Shown here one piece after another: positions 24,476 to 36,736 of a stretch of DNA of 64,000 bases. The stretch covers positions 112,397,314-112,461,313 of the forward strand of contig OY755042.1 of assembly GCA_963576565.1 (NCBI GenBank), given 5' to 3'. Each line of letters starts with the position of its first letter. Within the stretch, counting starts at the first letter, position 1. A model generated the notes under the pieces. It was not told the origin of the DNA, ran no database searches, and worked only from the letters and a program-made list of their open reading frames with translations. Made by a program: the position numbers and the translations under genes. Origin of the DNA: Aspidapion aeneum. Taxonomy: Eukaryota > Arthropoda > Insecta > Coleoptera > Brentidae.

Positions 24476-25249
24476 TTGTTATTATAAATAATCACAAACA
24501 TTCAAGTTACCTAGCCAGGACGACTCAAAGGTTAAACCGTTGCCAGGCTATCGTGGACTATCACTTCGTGTAAACAGTGTAAAGAGTTTTGGCCATTAGC
24601 AAGGTCTCAGTCAACTCTGAAGTTGTCATGTGTTATGAAGAAAGATCTATTACGCAAAATTCTCTTGCGAAACGTCCGAGGAATGTTCCATTACTTCGGG
24701 GTAGGAGAACAGATTTCGTTACAACCCCGTAAAAAATCTATGAACACCGCGCGCAGGTGCGACTGTTTCCTTCCTTGCTATTGGTTCTGACGAAGCATTT
24801 GGTAAGATGCGACATATTACTTCTTAAGATTACCAATTTATTTCGCCCACACGGTAAAAAAAAATGTCTTAAATCAAAGCAAATTGCTTTGAAGTAAAAT
24901 AATTTATGCGTTCCTATTCACAAAGAGAATATTTTCTTGATATAGCACAAAAAATGTCTTGCCTTTTATTTTAAGGTGACACAGAAATTGTTTTATTTTA
25001 AATTGGAACGGAATTAATCTAAGGCACCGTTTTCTCTGGAAGCAAAATATTACTTATATAAGACAATTTGCTTTGTTACAAAATGGAGTATACTGAAACA
25101 AAACAATTAAAGAAGAAAAATAAAGGCTCATTTCAAGACCTAAAAAGAAATATTTTAATTCAAAATAAATTGTTTTAGGGTATAACAATTTATTTAAGAA
25201 AAGAACGTGTTTTGTAAGAAATAAAAAATCAATTAAATTCATTCGCTAT
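24476..25249. other. Unassigned
   Basis: No recognised gene or repeat. Confidence 0.4.
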
Positions 25250-26575
25250 ATCGTTTGTCTATCTACCTATCTATTTAGCCTTCTTCGATCCATCTTTGGA
25301 CATAGGCCTTCGCAATATCTTCCACTCTTCCCTGTTTGTCGCCGTGTTCATCCATCTAGTTCCCGCATGTTTCTTCAAATCGTCCGCCCATCTCGTTTGG
25401 GGTCTTTCCCTACATCTTACTTACATATACATTTGTTCCATCGTCTTTCTGTCTGATATTATGACCGGCAAATTTTATTACCATTTTAATTTTGATACTT
25501 GTCCTCTGACATCCCTTACTTTTATTTTATTTTTTATCCATTCATTCCTTTTTCTATCTGTTAGCTTTACATGTAACATTTGTCTTTTCATTGATCTTTG
25601 GGCTTTTGTTACCTTATTCATGTTTGATTTTGTAAGTATTCGGGTCTGGGATCCATAGTTAAGTACAGGGAGGATACATTGGTTATACACATTCGTCTCT
25701 TGATTTTAACTGTTTGCTTTTCTTTTTTTAGTTTAATAATTTTTTGTCCTAGGTATATATATTATATATTCCTCTACTTGTTCTATTTTCTCTTGGTTTA
25801 TTCTGATCGTGATATTATCATCTGTGTTTGTTATGATTTTAGTTTTAGGGTAGTTTATACTCAACCCTATATTTTTAGCTGCTGTATCCAGTTCTTCCAG
25901 CATTTTTATCAGTTCTCCTTTCTTATCTGTTATTAAGACGATATCATCAGCATATCTTAGGTGGTTTAAGTATTGTCCATTTACTTTGATGCTTATTTCT
26001 TCCCAATCTATGTTTTTAAAAACATCTTCTAGGGCCTGGTCAAATAGTTTAGGGGGTTTTGGGGATATTGTGTCACCCTGGCTGACACCCCTTCTTATGC
26101 GGATTAGCTTGGTTTCTTCGTGGATTTTGATTGAAGTTGTTGCTTCGCATATATATTGGCTATTAAATCTGTGTATCTGTGATCTATTCGGCTATTAATT
26201 AAAGATGTTTTTACTTCTCAGTGCTCAATGATGTCAAAAACTTTTTCAAAGTCTTTAAACGCGGTGTGATCCGTGGTGGAATGTTGTATTCGTTGGCTCG
26301 TTCTATTAGGATTTTTTTGTTTAATAGGTGATCAACTGTACTGAAACCTTTTCTGAAGCCTGCTTGTTCTTTTGATTGATATCCCTCAAATTTTGTTGTT
26401 AGTCTAGTTGTTAATATTTTCATGAAAAGCTTATAAATTACATTGAAATGTTATAGGTCGATAATTTTTTAGGTCTGCTTTATCGCCTTTCTTGTGTAGA
26501 ATAATGGTTATTGATTCTTTCCAGTTGTTTGGTTCGGTTCGGTTATGGAGAGTATTTACTACATATATCGTTTGT
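25250..26575 (-). pseudogene. RTE-like LINE, polymerase and tail, decayed
   Basis: Antisense, read from high to low coordinates. Segments are NNWKESITIILHKKGDKADL with KNYRPI (26,455-26,540), EQAGFRKGFSTVDHLL (26,325-26,375), and the C-terminal NQCILPVLNYGSQT near 25,670. Close to 25,300 a GRPQTRWADDLKKHAGTRW tail appears. These match endonuclease/reverse-transcriptase LINEs often seen in insects. Many stops and shifts break every domain. The plus-strand frames here are shadows of this element. Confidence 0.8.
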
Positions 26576-26970
26576 GCACCGTATAAATAAATACACGACA
26601 CCTTACAACTTTTAAAAAAAAGCAACAGACTAACTAAAAATGAAGGGTTAGGTTGGCGAAATAAGAATTATCTGACAGCGTGATCTCATTAGGAAACATT
26701 CGAAGAACATAAATCACTGCCTGACAAAGATAGCGGCCATTTGGCATCTGCTTTTGTTTCCCCTTAATTACCTACTAATCAGGGACATGGTTAATGCAAA
26801 TAAATTTAAATTAAATTAAAAAAAAATACGCTTTCGATTTAGTAAACTTACTTATCTTCTTAACTGAACTCCTTAATTCTTCAAATGACATGATGTCTAT
26901 TAACGAGGCACGGATAAGTGAAAAGCACGGATAATCTGAACATTCATTTATTACATGTTACATACATATT
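26576..26970. other. Unassigned
   Basis: Only short AT-rich sequence. Confidence 0.4.
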
Positions 26971-27505
26971 ATGTATATATACTCAAAATATGACAGAAAA
27001 AAAAAAGATCCCATAAACAAACAAATACTGAAACTAGTATGGACATATGGTATTCAACTATTGGGTTGTGCTAAAGAGAGTAACATTCTAGTTTTACAGA
27101 GATTTCAAAATAAAGTATTAAGACACATTGTTAATTCACCTTGGTACGTTCGAAATAGTGACCTTCATCGAGATCTAAAAATCGAAACTGTAGCAGAGAC
27201 TATAAAAAAGTACGCAAAAAGCCATGAAGATAGACTCCATCGGCATGTGAATGTGGAAGCAATTCAGCTTCTAGACAATACTATGCTAATTCGAAGACTA
27301 AAAAGAGTGAAGCCGTTTGAGCTAGTAAACTAAATGAATTACATAAAACAAAATAATACTATAAACACAACACAATTGTGAGTTACTGACCAAACAAAGC
27401 GGATAGAACTGTTGAGTAAACCATAAGTTTAAATCTGACTTTTCTAGTAAATTAAGTTGAAACAAAATTGCTAATTAGTCTTACTGACTAGATTGTAATA
27501 CAATA
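26971..27505 (+). pseudogene. Jockey-type LINE C-terminus
   Basis: An open frame of about 110 codons to a natural stop at 27,333: LKLVWTYGIQLLGCAKESN, LQRFQNKVLRHIVNSPWYVR, NSDLHRDLKIETV, then RRLKRVKPFEL. This is the end of a Jockey-clade polymerase ORF. Everything before WTYG is lost, and the first ~15 codons are diverged. The 3' untranslated region continues to an AATACAATAAACACA block near 27,495. Undisturbed codons suggest a fairly young insertion. Confidence 0.85.
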
Positions 27506-28164
27506 AACACAGTGTGTTTGACACAAAAAAACTTCATAATTGTTTAGTCTCAGGTTCCCAGGGTCCGAAGGTTTTTATTTTCTACTGAAAATGGGATTAA
27601 AACAAAACGATCTGAGAATTTCCTATATTTTTGAATTTTAATTGTTTTGCCTAATTGTGCTGCATATCCATCTTTAACTGAAGTTGCTCTTTTTTTGGTC
27701 GGGACTGTATATACTTATGTAGGTATTTAAATATATTTGCTCACAACTAACTTTCCATTTAACCTAAAATGTAATTGTTTAAAATTATTTCGGTCCAAAT
27801 AGACATTATTTGCAATCACCAAAAATTAAACATTAGTAGTGGACGTTTCGGTGCGTGGTTTAACGGATTTGTTTCGTTAATTTATCAATTAAGCTTCATT
27901 AAAATCATTTAAACAAATATTAATATAATTTGGATTATGGGTGCTGGGGGGAATACATAGTAAATATTCATAATTGTGACATATTTGATATTTATTATAA
28001 TTATACTACATGTATATTATTCCCTGATAATGTAATTATACAGCAACATAATTATTATCACTCAGAATAAAATTTGATGTAGGGTTCAAGTTGATGATAA
28101 TTTTAATCGAACATGAGTTGGTCATTGTAAAGATTGTAAAGAAAGATAATTTTTGCCTCCAACA
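27506..28164. other. Unassigned
   Basis: No recognised feature. Confidence 0.4.
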
Positions 28165-29462
28165 TTATATAGTGAAGGTTTGTATTTCTTTGTAAGCAAG
28201 TCCTTGTCTTAAACCATTTCCGCTTTCAAAGTTTCTGCTTATTGTGTTCTACAGTCTTACTATGCTTACTACTTTCGTCATTGTTGTTTTAACAAGTTTC
28301 ATTATCTTTTCCGGAATGTAAAGATCATTCATTGAATCTTTTTTAATCCTTATTATGCTGTCATATGCTGCTTTGAAGTCGACAAACATATGATATGTGT
28401 TAATATTAAATTCAAGGGTCTTTTCTAAAATTTATCGAAGAACAAAGATCTGGTCGACTGTTGATCGTCCTGTTCGGAATCCAAACTAACAATTTCCGAC
28501 TCCCCTTTCAACATGAGGTTTTATGTCTTGTATAGATAATGTTTGACAGGACTTTGTATGCAGTATTTAAAACAGTTATGCCTCGGTAGTTCTTACATTC
28601 CAGTGGGTGTCCTTTCTTGTGAAGTGGGAAATTATTCCTAAATTCTACTCATCTGGCAGCTTTTCATTGTTCTAGATGTAGTTCATAATTTGGTGGTGAA
28701 GTAAGCTCCTGCATGTTTAAAGAGTTCTGAAGTCAGTCCATGGCTTCCTGTAGATTTGTTGTTCTTTAGTTTGCATTTTACTTCATCAAAAGATTGTGGG
28801 TTTTGTGGGGTAGTGTTTCTTGGAGGGTTTTCTTGATGGTTTTCCCGAAACTCTTCATTTCCATTAAGTAGTTCCTCCTTTTTGTTTTCATACTCCCATT
28901 TTTTGCTTTGTGGATTCGTTTTTCACATCAGCGTAGTTCTTTATATTGTTCTACTGTGCTTTTTGCTCTGCGATGTTGCATTAGTTTGTAAGCTTTGTTT
29001 TTCTGTAATTTGACTTCTGCACACTCCTCGTTAAAGCTGTCTTGTGTCTTGCGTCTGTTCTTGATGACAGTTTCGGGTGCCGCCGATGTTAGAGCCTCTT
29101 TGCACGCGTTTTAATGATCGTTTAGGTTTATGATGTCGTCTGTACTTTTCAGTATGTTCGCAACTTTTCCGCTAAATTGTTTTAATGTGTTTTAATCATT
29201 TAGGTGTGTATTGTACCTTATTGTTTTAACACCTTTTGCTTCTTTTATATTTGATAATCTCATGTGAATTTTGACTCCAACAAGATAGTGGAAGGAGTCG
29301 ATGTTTGCTCCTCTATAGCTTCCTGCATCTAGCAGATTTAACAAATGTCTGGTTCGCCCATCAGGATCCACCCAAACATTTTCCTAGACTTGGCAAAATG
29401 GGTAATTCTGTTGCCATTGTCCTTTGTGATGTCATTGAGACCGTGTTGGCCTATTTGTGCTA
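28165..29462 (-). pseudogene. LINE endonuclease end, linker and start of RT
   Basis: Read from 29,462 down: endonuclease end (HGLNDITKDNGNRITHFAKS, then DPDGRTRHLLNLLDAGSYRG and a decayed S-x-H motif, SFHYLVGV). A charged linker follows (RAKSTVEQYKELR). The start of the polymerase comes next ([32 protein letters not shown], and GNGLRQG near 28,195). The catalytic FADD block is missing because the fragment stops first. At least six stops or shifts. RTE-like family, distinct from the neighbour at 29.5 kb. Confidence 0.75.
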
Positions 29463-29815
29463 TTAAGTCCGTGTATCTGTGATCTGTTCGGCTATTAATT
29501 TAATTTGCTTTTACTGCCCAGTGCTCAATGCTATCAAAAGCTTCTTCGAAGTCTATAAACGTAATACTTAGTGGAATGTTGTATTCGTTGGCTTGTTCTA
29601 TTAGGATTTTCATAGCTAATAGGTGGTCAACTGCACTGAAACATTTTCTGAAGCCTGCTTGTTCTTTTGATTCATATCCGTCAAATTTTGTTGTTAGTTT
29701 ATATGTTAATGTTTGCGTGAAAAGCTTATAAATTACATTGAGGAGTGTTATAGGTCGATAGTTTTTTAGGTCTGCACTATATAGCCTTTCATGTGTAGAA
29801 CTATTTTAATATCAT
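29463..29815 (-). pseudogene. LINE RT fragment, same family as 25.3-26.6 kb
   Basis: Reverse translation gives LKNYRPITLLNVIYKLFTQT, then SKEQAGFRKCFSAVDHLL and ITFIDFEEAFDSIEHW. It matches the 26.2-26.5 kb fragment closely. It joins the preceding LINE in the same orientation at about 29,462, where the reading switches from YTDLIAQ to IGQHG. The join is either a chimeric insertion or two insertions. Confidence 0.75.
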
Positions 29816-31110
29816 GTGCTACTATTACGATATATAAATATTGAGTTTAATTTACTCCAGATTAAACTCTATTGCAATGGGTTGAAATCAAAATAAACGG
29901 AATAAGATTTATCTTATTTCCCTGCTTGCCACGCTGTAGTAAATTTCGTGTCATGTTCATTACCAACTTGCTCCAATTATTCTAATAGCAGGCAAATTTT
30001 GCATGTTGTCAAGGACGGGCGAATGTCCGAATGCCCTTAGCAGTCTTGAGGTGCATTTTCTTCATGACGGAATTATTGCTGTGCTGAAAGCACTCAATTT
30101 CCTTGGATTCCGCGATGCCAAAATTTTTCGCAATTTGAGCGGACAGTCAGGCAGCTATTTTTTTGGAACAAAACCAACATTTTTGCTAAAAAAATGGTTT
30201 TTTGTATCAGCAGAAAATGTTGTAAACTGAATGTATCAGATTTTAACCTATTATGTGCCATCAAATATCCAGTTTTTAGGTGTTACAGAAGGGACATTAA
30301 CTTTACAGAAGGGACAAAAATTTTAAAGTATACACAGTTTATAGGAAAAAAATTTATGTCCCGATGGGTAGCGCACGGACAATTTCTGTAACGCCTAAAA
30401 ATGGCGTAATAGAACAGGATAAATCGTGTTACAGCTCACTAAACTAACTTTTTTTTTAAATATTTTTGGTCAGCTGATATATACCGAATGTCCAAAAAGT
30501 GCTTGTTTTTTATTTTAATGCATTTAATTAAAAATTAAAAATCTTACAAGACTGCACCCTTCTGCAGCTTACTATATTATTTTAAGATAGGCAGAACTAC
30601 CAGCTTGAAAATAGATTCAGTTTCACTTTGGAGAAAAGGGGTGTTTTTTTTACGGGTCCTCCAATCCTGACATTTTAATAAAAGTGTAACTCCTTCCTTA
30701 AAAATTAAATAAATGGAAATTAGTGCAACGAAATAATTAACTTAACTCACCTAACAACTGAGAAGACAGCCTCAATATTTAAAAAAAAAACAAGGGATTT
30801 TTATCTTTACACTACTACCGAACCGAACTCCAAAACATTCAAGAACAAATTCTATATAAATGAATAGTTTTTCTCATTTTGGTGACCACATTTTTTTGCC
30901 CTCCAATCCATCAAAAAAAAATTCTGATAATGGGCATAAGGTTGCACTTATAAAAACATAATATTATATTAATAATATTCTCTGAGGGCAAGTTTGTCCC
31001 TTACTGTGCCCGTAATTTTTACATTTACAGCTATGTTCGGATATACAAACGAATGAGACTCTCAGAAAGAAATTGGCTGCTGTCAGCGAATTGTATGCAT
31101 AACATTAAGC
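29816..31110. other. Unassigned
   Basis: No recognised gene. Frames near 30,003-30,391 overlap each other and show no family features. Confidence 0.4.
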
Positions 31111-31119
31111 AAATCAAAA

Positions 31120-32083
31120 CATTATTAACTACGCACCATCAGATGACGAAAAAGTAGCTACAAAACAACTGTTCTTTGACCAACTTGATGAGACTATCAC
31201 CAAAATCGGTAATACCAGAGAAATAATTATGCTTGGCGATTTTAATAGCCGAACTGGTGGACAAACCCAGAGCAAAGTGATAGGACCATTTGGAGAAGAA
31301 GTAACAAATGATAATGGCTTGAGACTGATGCAATTGTGTGAAACCCACAACCTAAAAATAAATAATGGTTTTTTTAGGCATAAGGTTATTCATCGATATA
31401 CCTGGATTTAGCCAACAAGAAATCTTAAATCAATCATTGACTATGCTATAGGTGGACAATACTCGCAATTAAAGTGGTATGAAGTGCGAGCACTTTGTGG
31501 TATTACCTGTGGATCTGACCACCATCTGGTAAAAGCAAAAATATTATTCCCTTTCAGAAAAACACATAAGGACGAAAGTATTGAAGAAAATGAAAACCTA
31601 GAATGCATCGAAGACAATCAAAAATACAACGTTAGAAGTCCAGAAATCGAAAGTACTCAAAGATTGTATCAGAACCGATTAGATAAAAAATTAATAAACA
31701 CAGAACACTCATTTGAAGAGATATATACAAACATAATAAAAAGCTTGAAGGAAGCAAGCATCGAAGCTGTTGGATAGCAAGATAATAGAAATAGCAGAAA
31801 GATGTGGTGGACGGAAAAAATACAGGAAATGGTCAAAGAGAAAAAACGCACATACTTGAAATGGCTCAGTACTAAAGAACAAAGAGACCTAGAAATCTAC
31901 AGGGAAACCAAAAGACAGCTGAGAAATTTGATACGCACAGAAAAAAATGAACTGTTTGAGCGCAAATGCCACGATATCAATACACACGTAGGAGGTAGGC
32001 AGAGTTCTGAAGTATGGAAATTCATTTCTACAGTAAAAAACCCAACAAAAGAAAAAGTAAACATCCAGATCATCAAACCAGAG
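31120..32083 (+). pseudogene. LINE endonuclease and linker
   Basis: AP-endonuclease-like domain from its middle: YAPSDDEK, IIMLGDFNSRTGG (the GDFN catalytic Asn/Asp block), NDNGLRLMQLCETHNL, then CGSDHHLVKAKI (the SDHH catalytic His). A charged linker ends with WTEKIQEMVKEKKRTYLKWL. The N-terminal catalytic Glu region is lost by truncation. TAG codons at 31,409 and 31,775 interrupt an otherwise continuous frame. Confidence 0.85.
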
Positions 32084-32089
32084 CAATAG

Positions 32090-33577
32090 ACAGAACACTA
32101 CAAGGGACTGCTGCAGGAAACGAGACCCGAATATCTGGCAGCCTCTCCGAGGAGAGACATAGAAGTACACGGAGAGGAAGTAATCATCGAAAAAGAAATA
32201 GTAAAAAGAAATAGTATTAAAAAGCTTAAATCCGGAAAAGCTAGCGGACCTGGAGGAATATATGCTGAAATGCTCAAATATGGATCAGAGAAACTAATCG
32301 AAAATCTCACATATATTATCAATCAATGCATAAACGGACATCCAGTACCTGATGATTGGAAAATTGCATTCATATCCTCAATACATAAAAAAGGAAACAA
32401 ACTGGATTGCAACAATTACAGAGGAATTTCAGTAACTAGTACTCTCAGTAGATTGTACGGTAGGATTCTTAGAGATCTAATAGAGAAGGATTTTCATGAA
32501 CAAGAAGAAGAAGAGCAAAGTGGGTTTCGTGCAGGCAGATCTTGTAGTGATAATGTTTTTTGTCTTAAACAAGTAATTGAGAAAAGGAGCGCCAGAAATA
32601 TAGAGACTCATGTTACCTTTGTGGACCTACAAAAAGCAGATGATACCGTTCCAGTAGAAAAACTATGGACAGTGCTAGAGCAGACTAATATGAATCATAC
32701 ATACATAAAAGCGATAAAAGAACTATACAAAGGGTCAAAATCTAAAATTAAAATTAGAAATCGACTTTCAAAAGAATTCCTGGTAACAAAAGGCTTAAGA
32801 CAGGGATGTTGTATTTCTCCAACTCTTTTTAAAACATATATCGCAGTAGCTCTAAAAAACTGGAAACGGAAAGTGCACGGCATGGGAATACAACTTAACG
32901 ACCGATTTACCATATACACACTACAGTTTGCTGACGACCAAGTAATTGTAGCTAATGATAAAGAGGACATGGAGTATATGATGAGAAAGTTAATGGAAGA
33001 ATACCAAAAGTGGGGATTAACAGTGAACGTGGACAAGACACAGTACTTATGTATTAGAAACAAATCCAGTGAGTTAGAACTAGACAATGGACAAGTAATA
33101 TCTCCATGCAATGAGTATGTATACTTGGGTGTCACATTTGATAAGACAGGAACAGACTGTAAAGAACTGGAAAAAAGAATAGTAAAAGCAAAAAAGGTTA
33201 TTGGATGTCTTAACAGTTGTACGCTGTTGTATGGAATAGAGATTTGTCGCGTAACAGAAAAATACAAAACAAAAATGGAAAGTGTCGAAATGGATGCAAT
33301 AAGAAGATCAATGAGAATATCTAGAACAGATCACATAAGAAATGAGATCATAAAAGAAAGAATGGGAATCGAAGGGAGCATAACGGATGACATCACTAAA
33401 AGACAACTGATATGGTACGGTCATGTACAACGGATGAACGACGAAAGATTACCAAAGCAGGTCCTAGAATGGCAACCAATAGGGCGCAGAAAAAGAGAGC
33501 GTCCTAAACTAGAATGGCAACAGTCAATCCAAAGATCAATGTGTCAAAAAAATCTGACAGATGAAAATGAAGAATGA
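32090..33577 (+). pseudogene. LINE reverse transcriptase
   Basis: Open for about 495 codons after the TAG at 32,087. Motifs in order: SGKASGPGGI, WKIAFISSIHKKGNK, NYRGISV, EQSGFRAGRSCSDNVF, THVTFVDLQKADD (motif A), GLRQGCCISPTLFKTYI (motif B), LQFADDQVIVAND (motif C, F-x-D-D), then LTVNVDKTQYL and YLGVTFDKTG. The C-terminal tail has LIWYGHVQRMNDERLPKQVL and GRRKRERPKLEW. In motif A the usual KAFDTV reads KADDTV. This is the most complete polymerase in the window and still keeps its catalytic aspartates. Confidence 0.9.
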
Positions 33578-33655
33578 AGATGATTGTCAGGATCGAAGGA
33601 GGTGGAGAATAGGCGTCGGACAACGTAGAAAAACGTTCTAAACCGACTAAATAGA

Positions 33656-34202
33656 ATAAATAAAACATTATTAAACTAACACAGTGTTAAAAACAAATAC
33701 CTAATTAAAAAAAAATAATAGGGCATGTTGTTGCCCATAAGTTGTTAAGGGCCTTGACGAAACTTATTTTGCCACTTTGCCTAACAACCTCGTTAGCAGG
33801 GACTTATTTAAAATTCCCTTAAAAAATATATAAATTTCTTCTCTCTACTATACCTACTAAGTGCATCCTTAATTATTCCTTTAAATAATCTGCCTTAATT
33901 ATGATTCATTTAGAATTAAGGAAACTTTCAAGAGAAGAGAAAAAGTCTTGAAGGAAACTACATTAATGAAAATGCATTTTAAACTTCTTTTGAAAAGATA
34001 TCTTGCAAAATTATATAATTAGATTCATTTGTCTGTGAAAACTTTAAAATAAATGAAATGTCTAACTTTCGACAAAAAAAGATACCTTTTAAATCTTAAA
34101 CAAATAAAAAAATAAAGATAATCCAAATAAGGCGTAAAATGGAAAAATAAAACTTAGTAAAATAAGAGAAGTAAACAAAAATTATTGAATAAAAATGAAT
34201 GG
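33656..34202. other. Unassigned
   Basis: No recognised feature. Confidence 0.4.
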
Positions 34203-35690
34203 ATTCATGACGGATCTGATACATTCCTCGCTCATTAGCCATTAGCACAGTCCAAGTAAACTCCACACTAAATCAGCCTTAAAAACAGTTTTTAGTAAAT
34301 ATCTCAGAAACGAAAGCTCCTACGAAGTTTTTGGATATGCTTGTCTATGTAAAGAATTATTGTGTTCTACTCACGTAGGTCTTAAACATATCTTTTCTGC
34401 TAAAACGTAATAAAATCATGAATGGGAAATGACTACTACACTGTGAGACAAATGACAAAATATTGGTTTTATGGGATTCACTACCGTAAAATTCACTAAA
34501 TGACGTTTTTTTGAATCTTAACTCAGGGTGTGGTTTTTTTGCATCTCTATGGTCCCGCCATACTAAAACTCGGTGCTTTTGTTGATAAACTGTAGAGTTT
34601 TTGAAATATGAATTTTCAAAATTTGACAATTTTGGTCTTATGGGATTCCCTACACTAAAATTCGCTAAATGACGTTTTTCCGAATCTTAACTGAGGATGT
34701 GGTTTTTTCGCATCTCTATGGCCCCACCATACTGCAGTTCGGTGCTTTTGTTGATAAACTGTATAGTTTTTGAAATATAAATGTTCAAAATATCGTCATT
34801 TTGGTCCTATGAGGTTCCGTACCCTAAAATTCGCTAAATGACGTTTTTCGGAATCTTAAATCGGAGTGTGGTTTTCTCGCTTCTCCATGGCCCCAGATTA
34901 CTGCAACTCAGTGCTTTTGTTGATAAACTGTATAGTTTTTAAAATATGTTTTTTAAAGTTTGGCCGTTTTGGTCTTATGGGATTTCCAACCATAAAATTT
35001 GCTAAATGACGTTTTTCCGAATCTTAACTGGGGGTATGGTTTTTTGCATCACTATGGCCCCACCATACTGCAACTCGGTGCTTTTATTGATAAACTGTAT
35101 AGTTTTTGAAATATTTATTTTCAAAGTTTGGCCATTTTGGTCTTATGGGATTCCCTACCCTAAAATTTGCTAAATGACGTTTTTCCGAATCTTAACTCAG
35201 GGTGTGGTTTTTTCGCATCACTATGGCCCCACCACTGCAACTCGGTGCTTTTGTTGATAAACTGTGCAGTTTTTAAAATATAAATGTTCAAAATTTCGCC
35301 ATTTTGGTCTTATGGGATTTCCAGCCTAAAATTCGCTAAATGACGTTTTTCCGAATCTAAAATCGGGCTGTGGTTTTCTCGCTTCTCCAAGGCCCCACAA
35401 TACCGCAACTCGGTGCTTTTGTTGATAAACTGTATAGTTTTTAAAATATTAAATTTTAAAGTTTCGCATTTTGGTCTTATGGGATTTCCAGCCCTAAAAT
35501 TCGCTAAATAACGTTTTTCCGAATCTTAACTTAGGGTGTGGTTTTTTCACATCTCTGTTGCCCCACCACACTGTGTGATTTTGTTCATAAACTATATAGT
35601 TTTTAAAATATAAATTTTCAAAATTTGGCGATTTTGGTCATATGGGATTCCCTACCCTAAAATTCGCTAAATGCTATCTAAACAAGTTCT
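34203..35690 (+). repeat. Family E: unique head plus ~168-bp satellite array
   Basis: A head (34,203-34,440, with GACGGATCTGATAC and ATATCTCAGAAACGAAAGCT) leads into about seven tandem monomers. GGTC-TATGGGATT landmarks fall near 34,465, 34,634, 34,803, 34,971, 35,139, 35,306, 35,473 and 35,636. The period is 167-169 bp, close to nucleosome spacing. Each monomer has GCTAAATGACGTTTTTCCGA and GTTGATAAACTGTATAG. The head alone recurs at 56.2 kb. Confidence 0.9.
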
Positions 35691-35783
35691 TCTTCCGTCG
35701 AGTCAATGCCTGTTGGTGGATGAATTTATATCATATCCTCAAATTTCAAGTTTCTAAAATTTCATAAAACTTTTTGAGAAACG

Positions 35784-35966
35784 TTGCCTATAAACACCCT
35801 TGAGGCGAAATTGGTAATAAATTTATTGAAGGATGATGATGATGATTCATCCAGTTCATCAGATTCGGACGAGGAACTTCTTTTAAGTGCACGAAAACGC
35901 TATGCAAAAATCCTGGATTATCTCGAGAAAATGGTGGAACATTTCAATGACCCGAGACGCGGTTGA
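35784..35966 (+). CDS. Small acidic ORF, 60 codons, unknown
   Basis: Reads LLKDDDDDSSSSSDSDEELL, then RKRYAKILDYLEKMVEHF, and ends DPRRG. The acidic/serine block followed by a basic amphipathic helix looks like the N-terminus of a nuclear protein. Some PIF/Harbinger transposases begin in a similar way. No catalytic part follows, and a repeat element (35,998) begins just after the stop. It may be a transposase fragment or chance. Confidence 0.25.
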   Translation: MPINTLEAKLVINLLKDDDDDSSSSSDSDEELLLSARKRYAKILDYLEKMVEHFNDPRRG

Positions 35967-35997
35967 GGTAGGTCATAAAATTTACACAGGTTTTTAT

Positions 35998-36136
35998 TAG
36001 CTCACACATATACTATACTATAGTAGTGTGAGCTATGGTGATCCTAATTTTTTCAAGAAAAAAAAAGTTGCTCCGATTTCAAAAATTTTTATATATCTTT
36101 GCATTTCAGAAGATTTTGAAACTTTTTTGTTCCGCC

Positions 36137-36202
<66 letters not shown>

Positions 36203-36672
36203 ATGTCTGTCTGTCTGTCTGTATGTCTGTAACGACCAACGCGCATAACTCAAAAACCGCTTGGCCGATTTTAATGAAATTTGGTACCTAGGCTGGGTTT
36301 TGGGCCGAGATGGTCCCATTTAAAAATGAACAAAATCCACCGAACACAAACCAAATAAAAGGGTGGGGGTAGATTTCAAAAATTAGAGTTTAAGTGAAAA
36401 TATGGCGTGTGTGATATCAAACGAAAGGTAATTGAGTCTGGAGTTTAACAAAATACATTTTAGTTTTTGTTTTTTTAAGGGTGGGGGTAGATTTCAAAAA
36501 TTTGAGTTTAAGTCAAAACATGGCTTGTGTGGTATCAAACAAAAGGTAATTTAGTCTGGAGTTGAATAAAATATATTTTAGTTTTTGGTTATATTAGCTC
36601 ACACGTACACTATAACTATAGTACCTAGTGTGAGCTTAGGGGCCCATATATTGGCAGAGTATTTTTATTGTC
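35998..36672 (+). mobile_element. Family D: hairpin-bounded element with TCTG array
   Basis: Each end is a hairpin (TAGCTCACAC ... GTGTGAGCTA at 35,998-36,034 and ~36,594-36,637). Inside are a conserved block (GTTGCTCCGATTTC), a TCTG microsatellite, a CTTGGCCGATTTTAATGAA block, and two ~115-bp tandem units with GGTGGGGGTAGATTTCAAA. The reverse copy is at 61.6-63.1 kb, and shared sequence continues a further ~30 bases past the right hairpin. Non-coding. Confidence 0.8.
36137..36230. repeat. (TCTG)n microsatellite
   Basis: About 23 TCTG units with two TATG variants. The copy at 62.97 kb has only about five, so the array has expanded here. Confidence 0.95.
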
Positions 36673-36736
36673 CTCATCGCTGATGGATCTCATAATCTTA
36701 ATATGTTCCATCGACTGTTGGCATCAGATGCAGATG

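Larger units (their letters stand above)
31111..33655 (+). mobile_element. RTE-like LINE, largest copy in the window
   Basis: A 2.5-kb element truncated within the endonuclease. One reading frame runs from about 31,120 to 33,577, interrupted only by TAG at 31,409, 31,775 and 32,087. Compared with the 46-kb copy it lacks 63 bases near 33,219 (in frame). A small insertion near 33,556 replaces the normal C-terminus. The 3' end lacks the TAG repeat seen in the 4.5- and 46-kb copies. Confidence 0.85.

Noticed and set aside
25296..25936. Plus-strand hydrophobic ORFs resembling membrane proteins
   Set aside because: They are the antisense of a decayed LINE polymerase, whose motifs are on the minus strand.
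32695..33267. A 190-codon minus-strand frame
   Set aside because: Antisense shadow of the LINE polymerase.
34203..35690. CRISPR-like array
   Set aside because: Monomers are contiguous at 168 bp with no short repeat/spacer alternation, and the window is eukaryotic.
36028..36319. Frames of repeated CLSV or QTDR
   Set aside because: Readings of the TCTG microsatellite.
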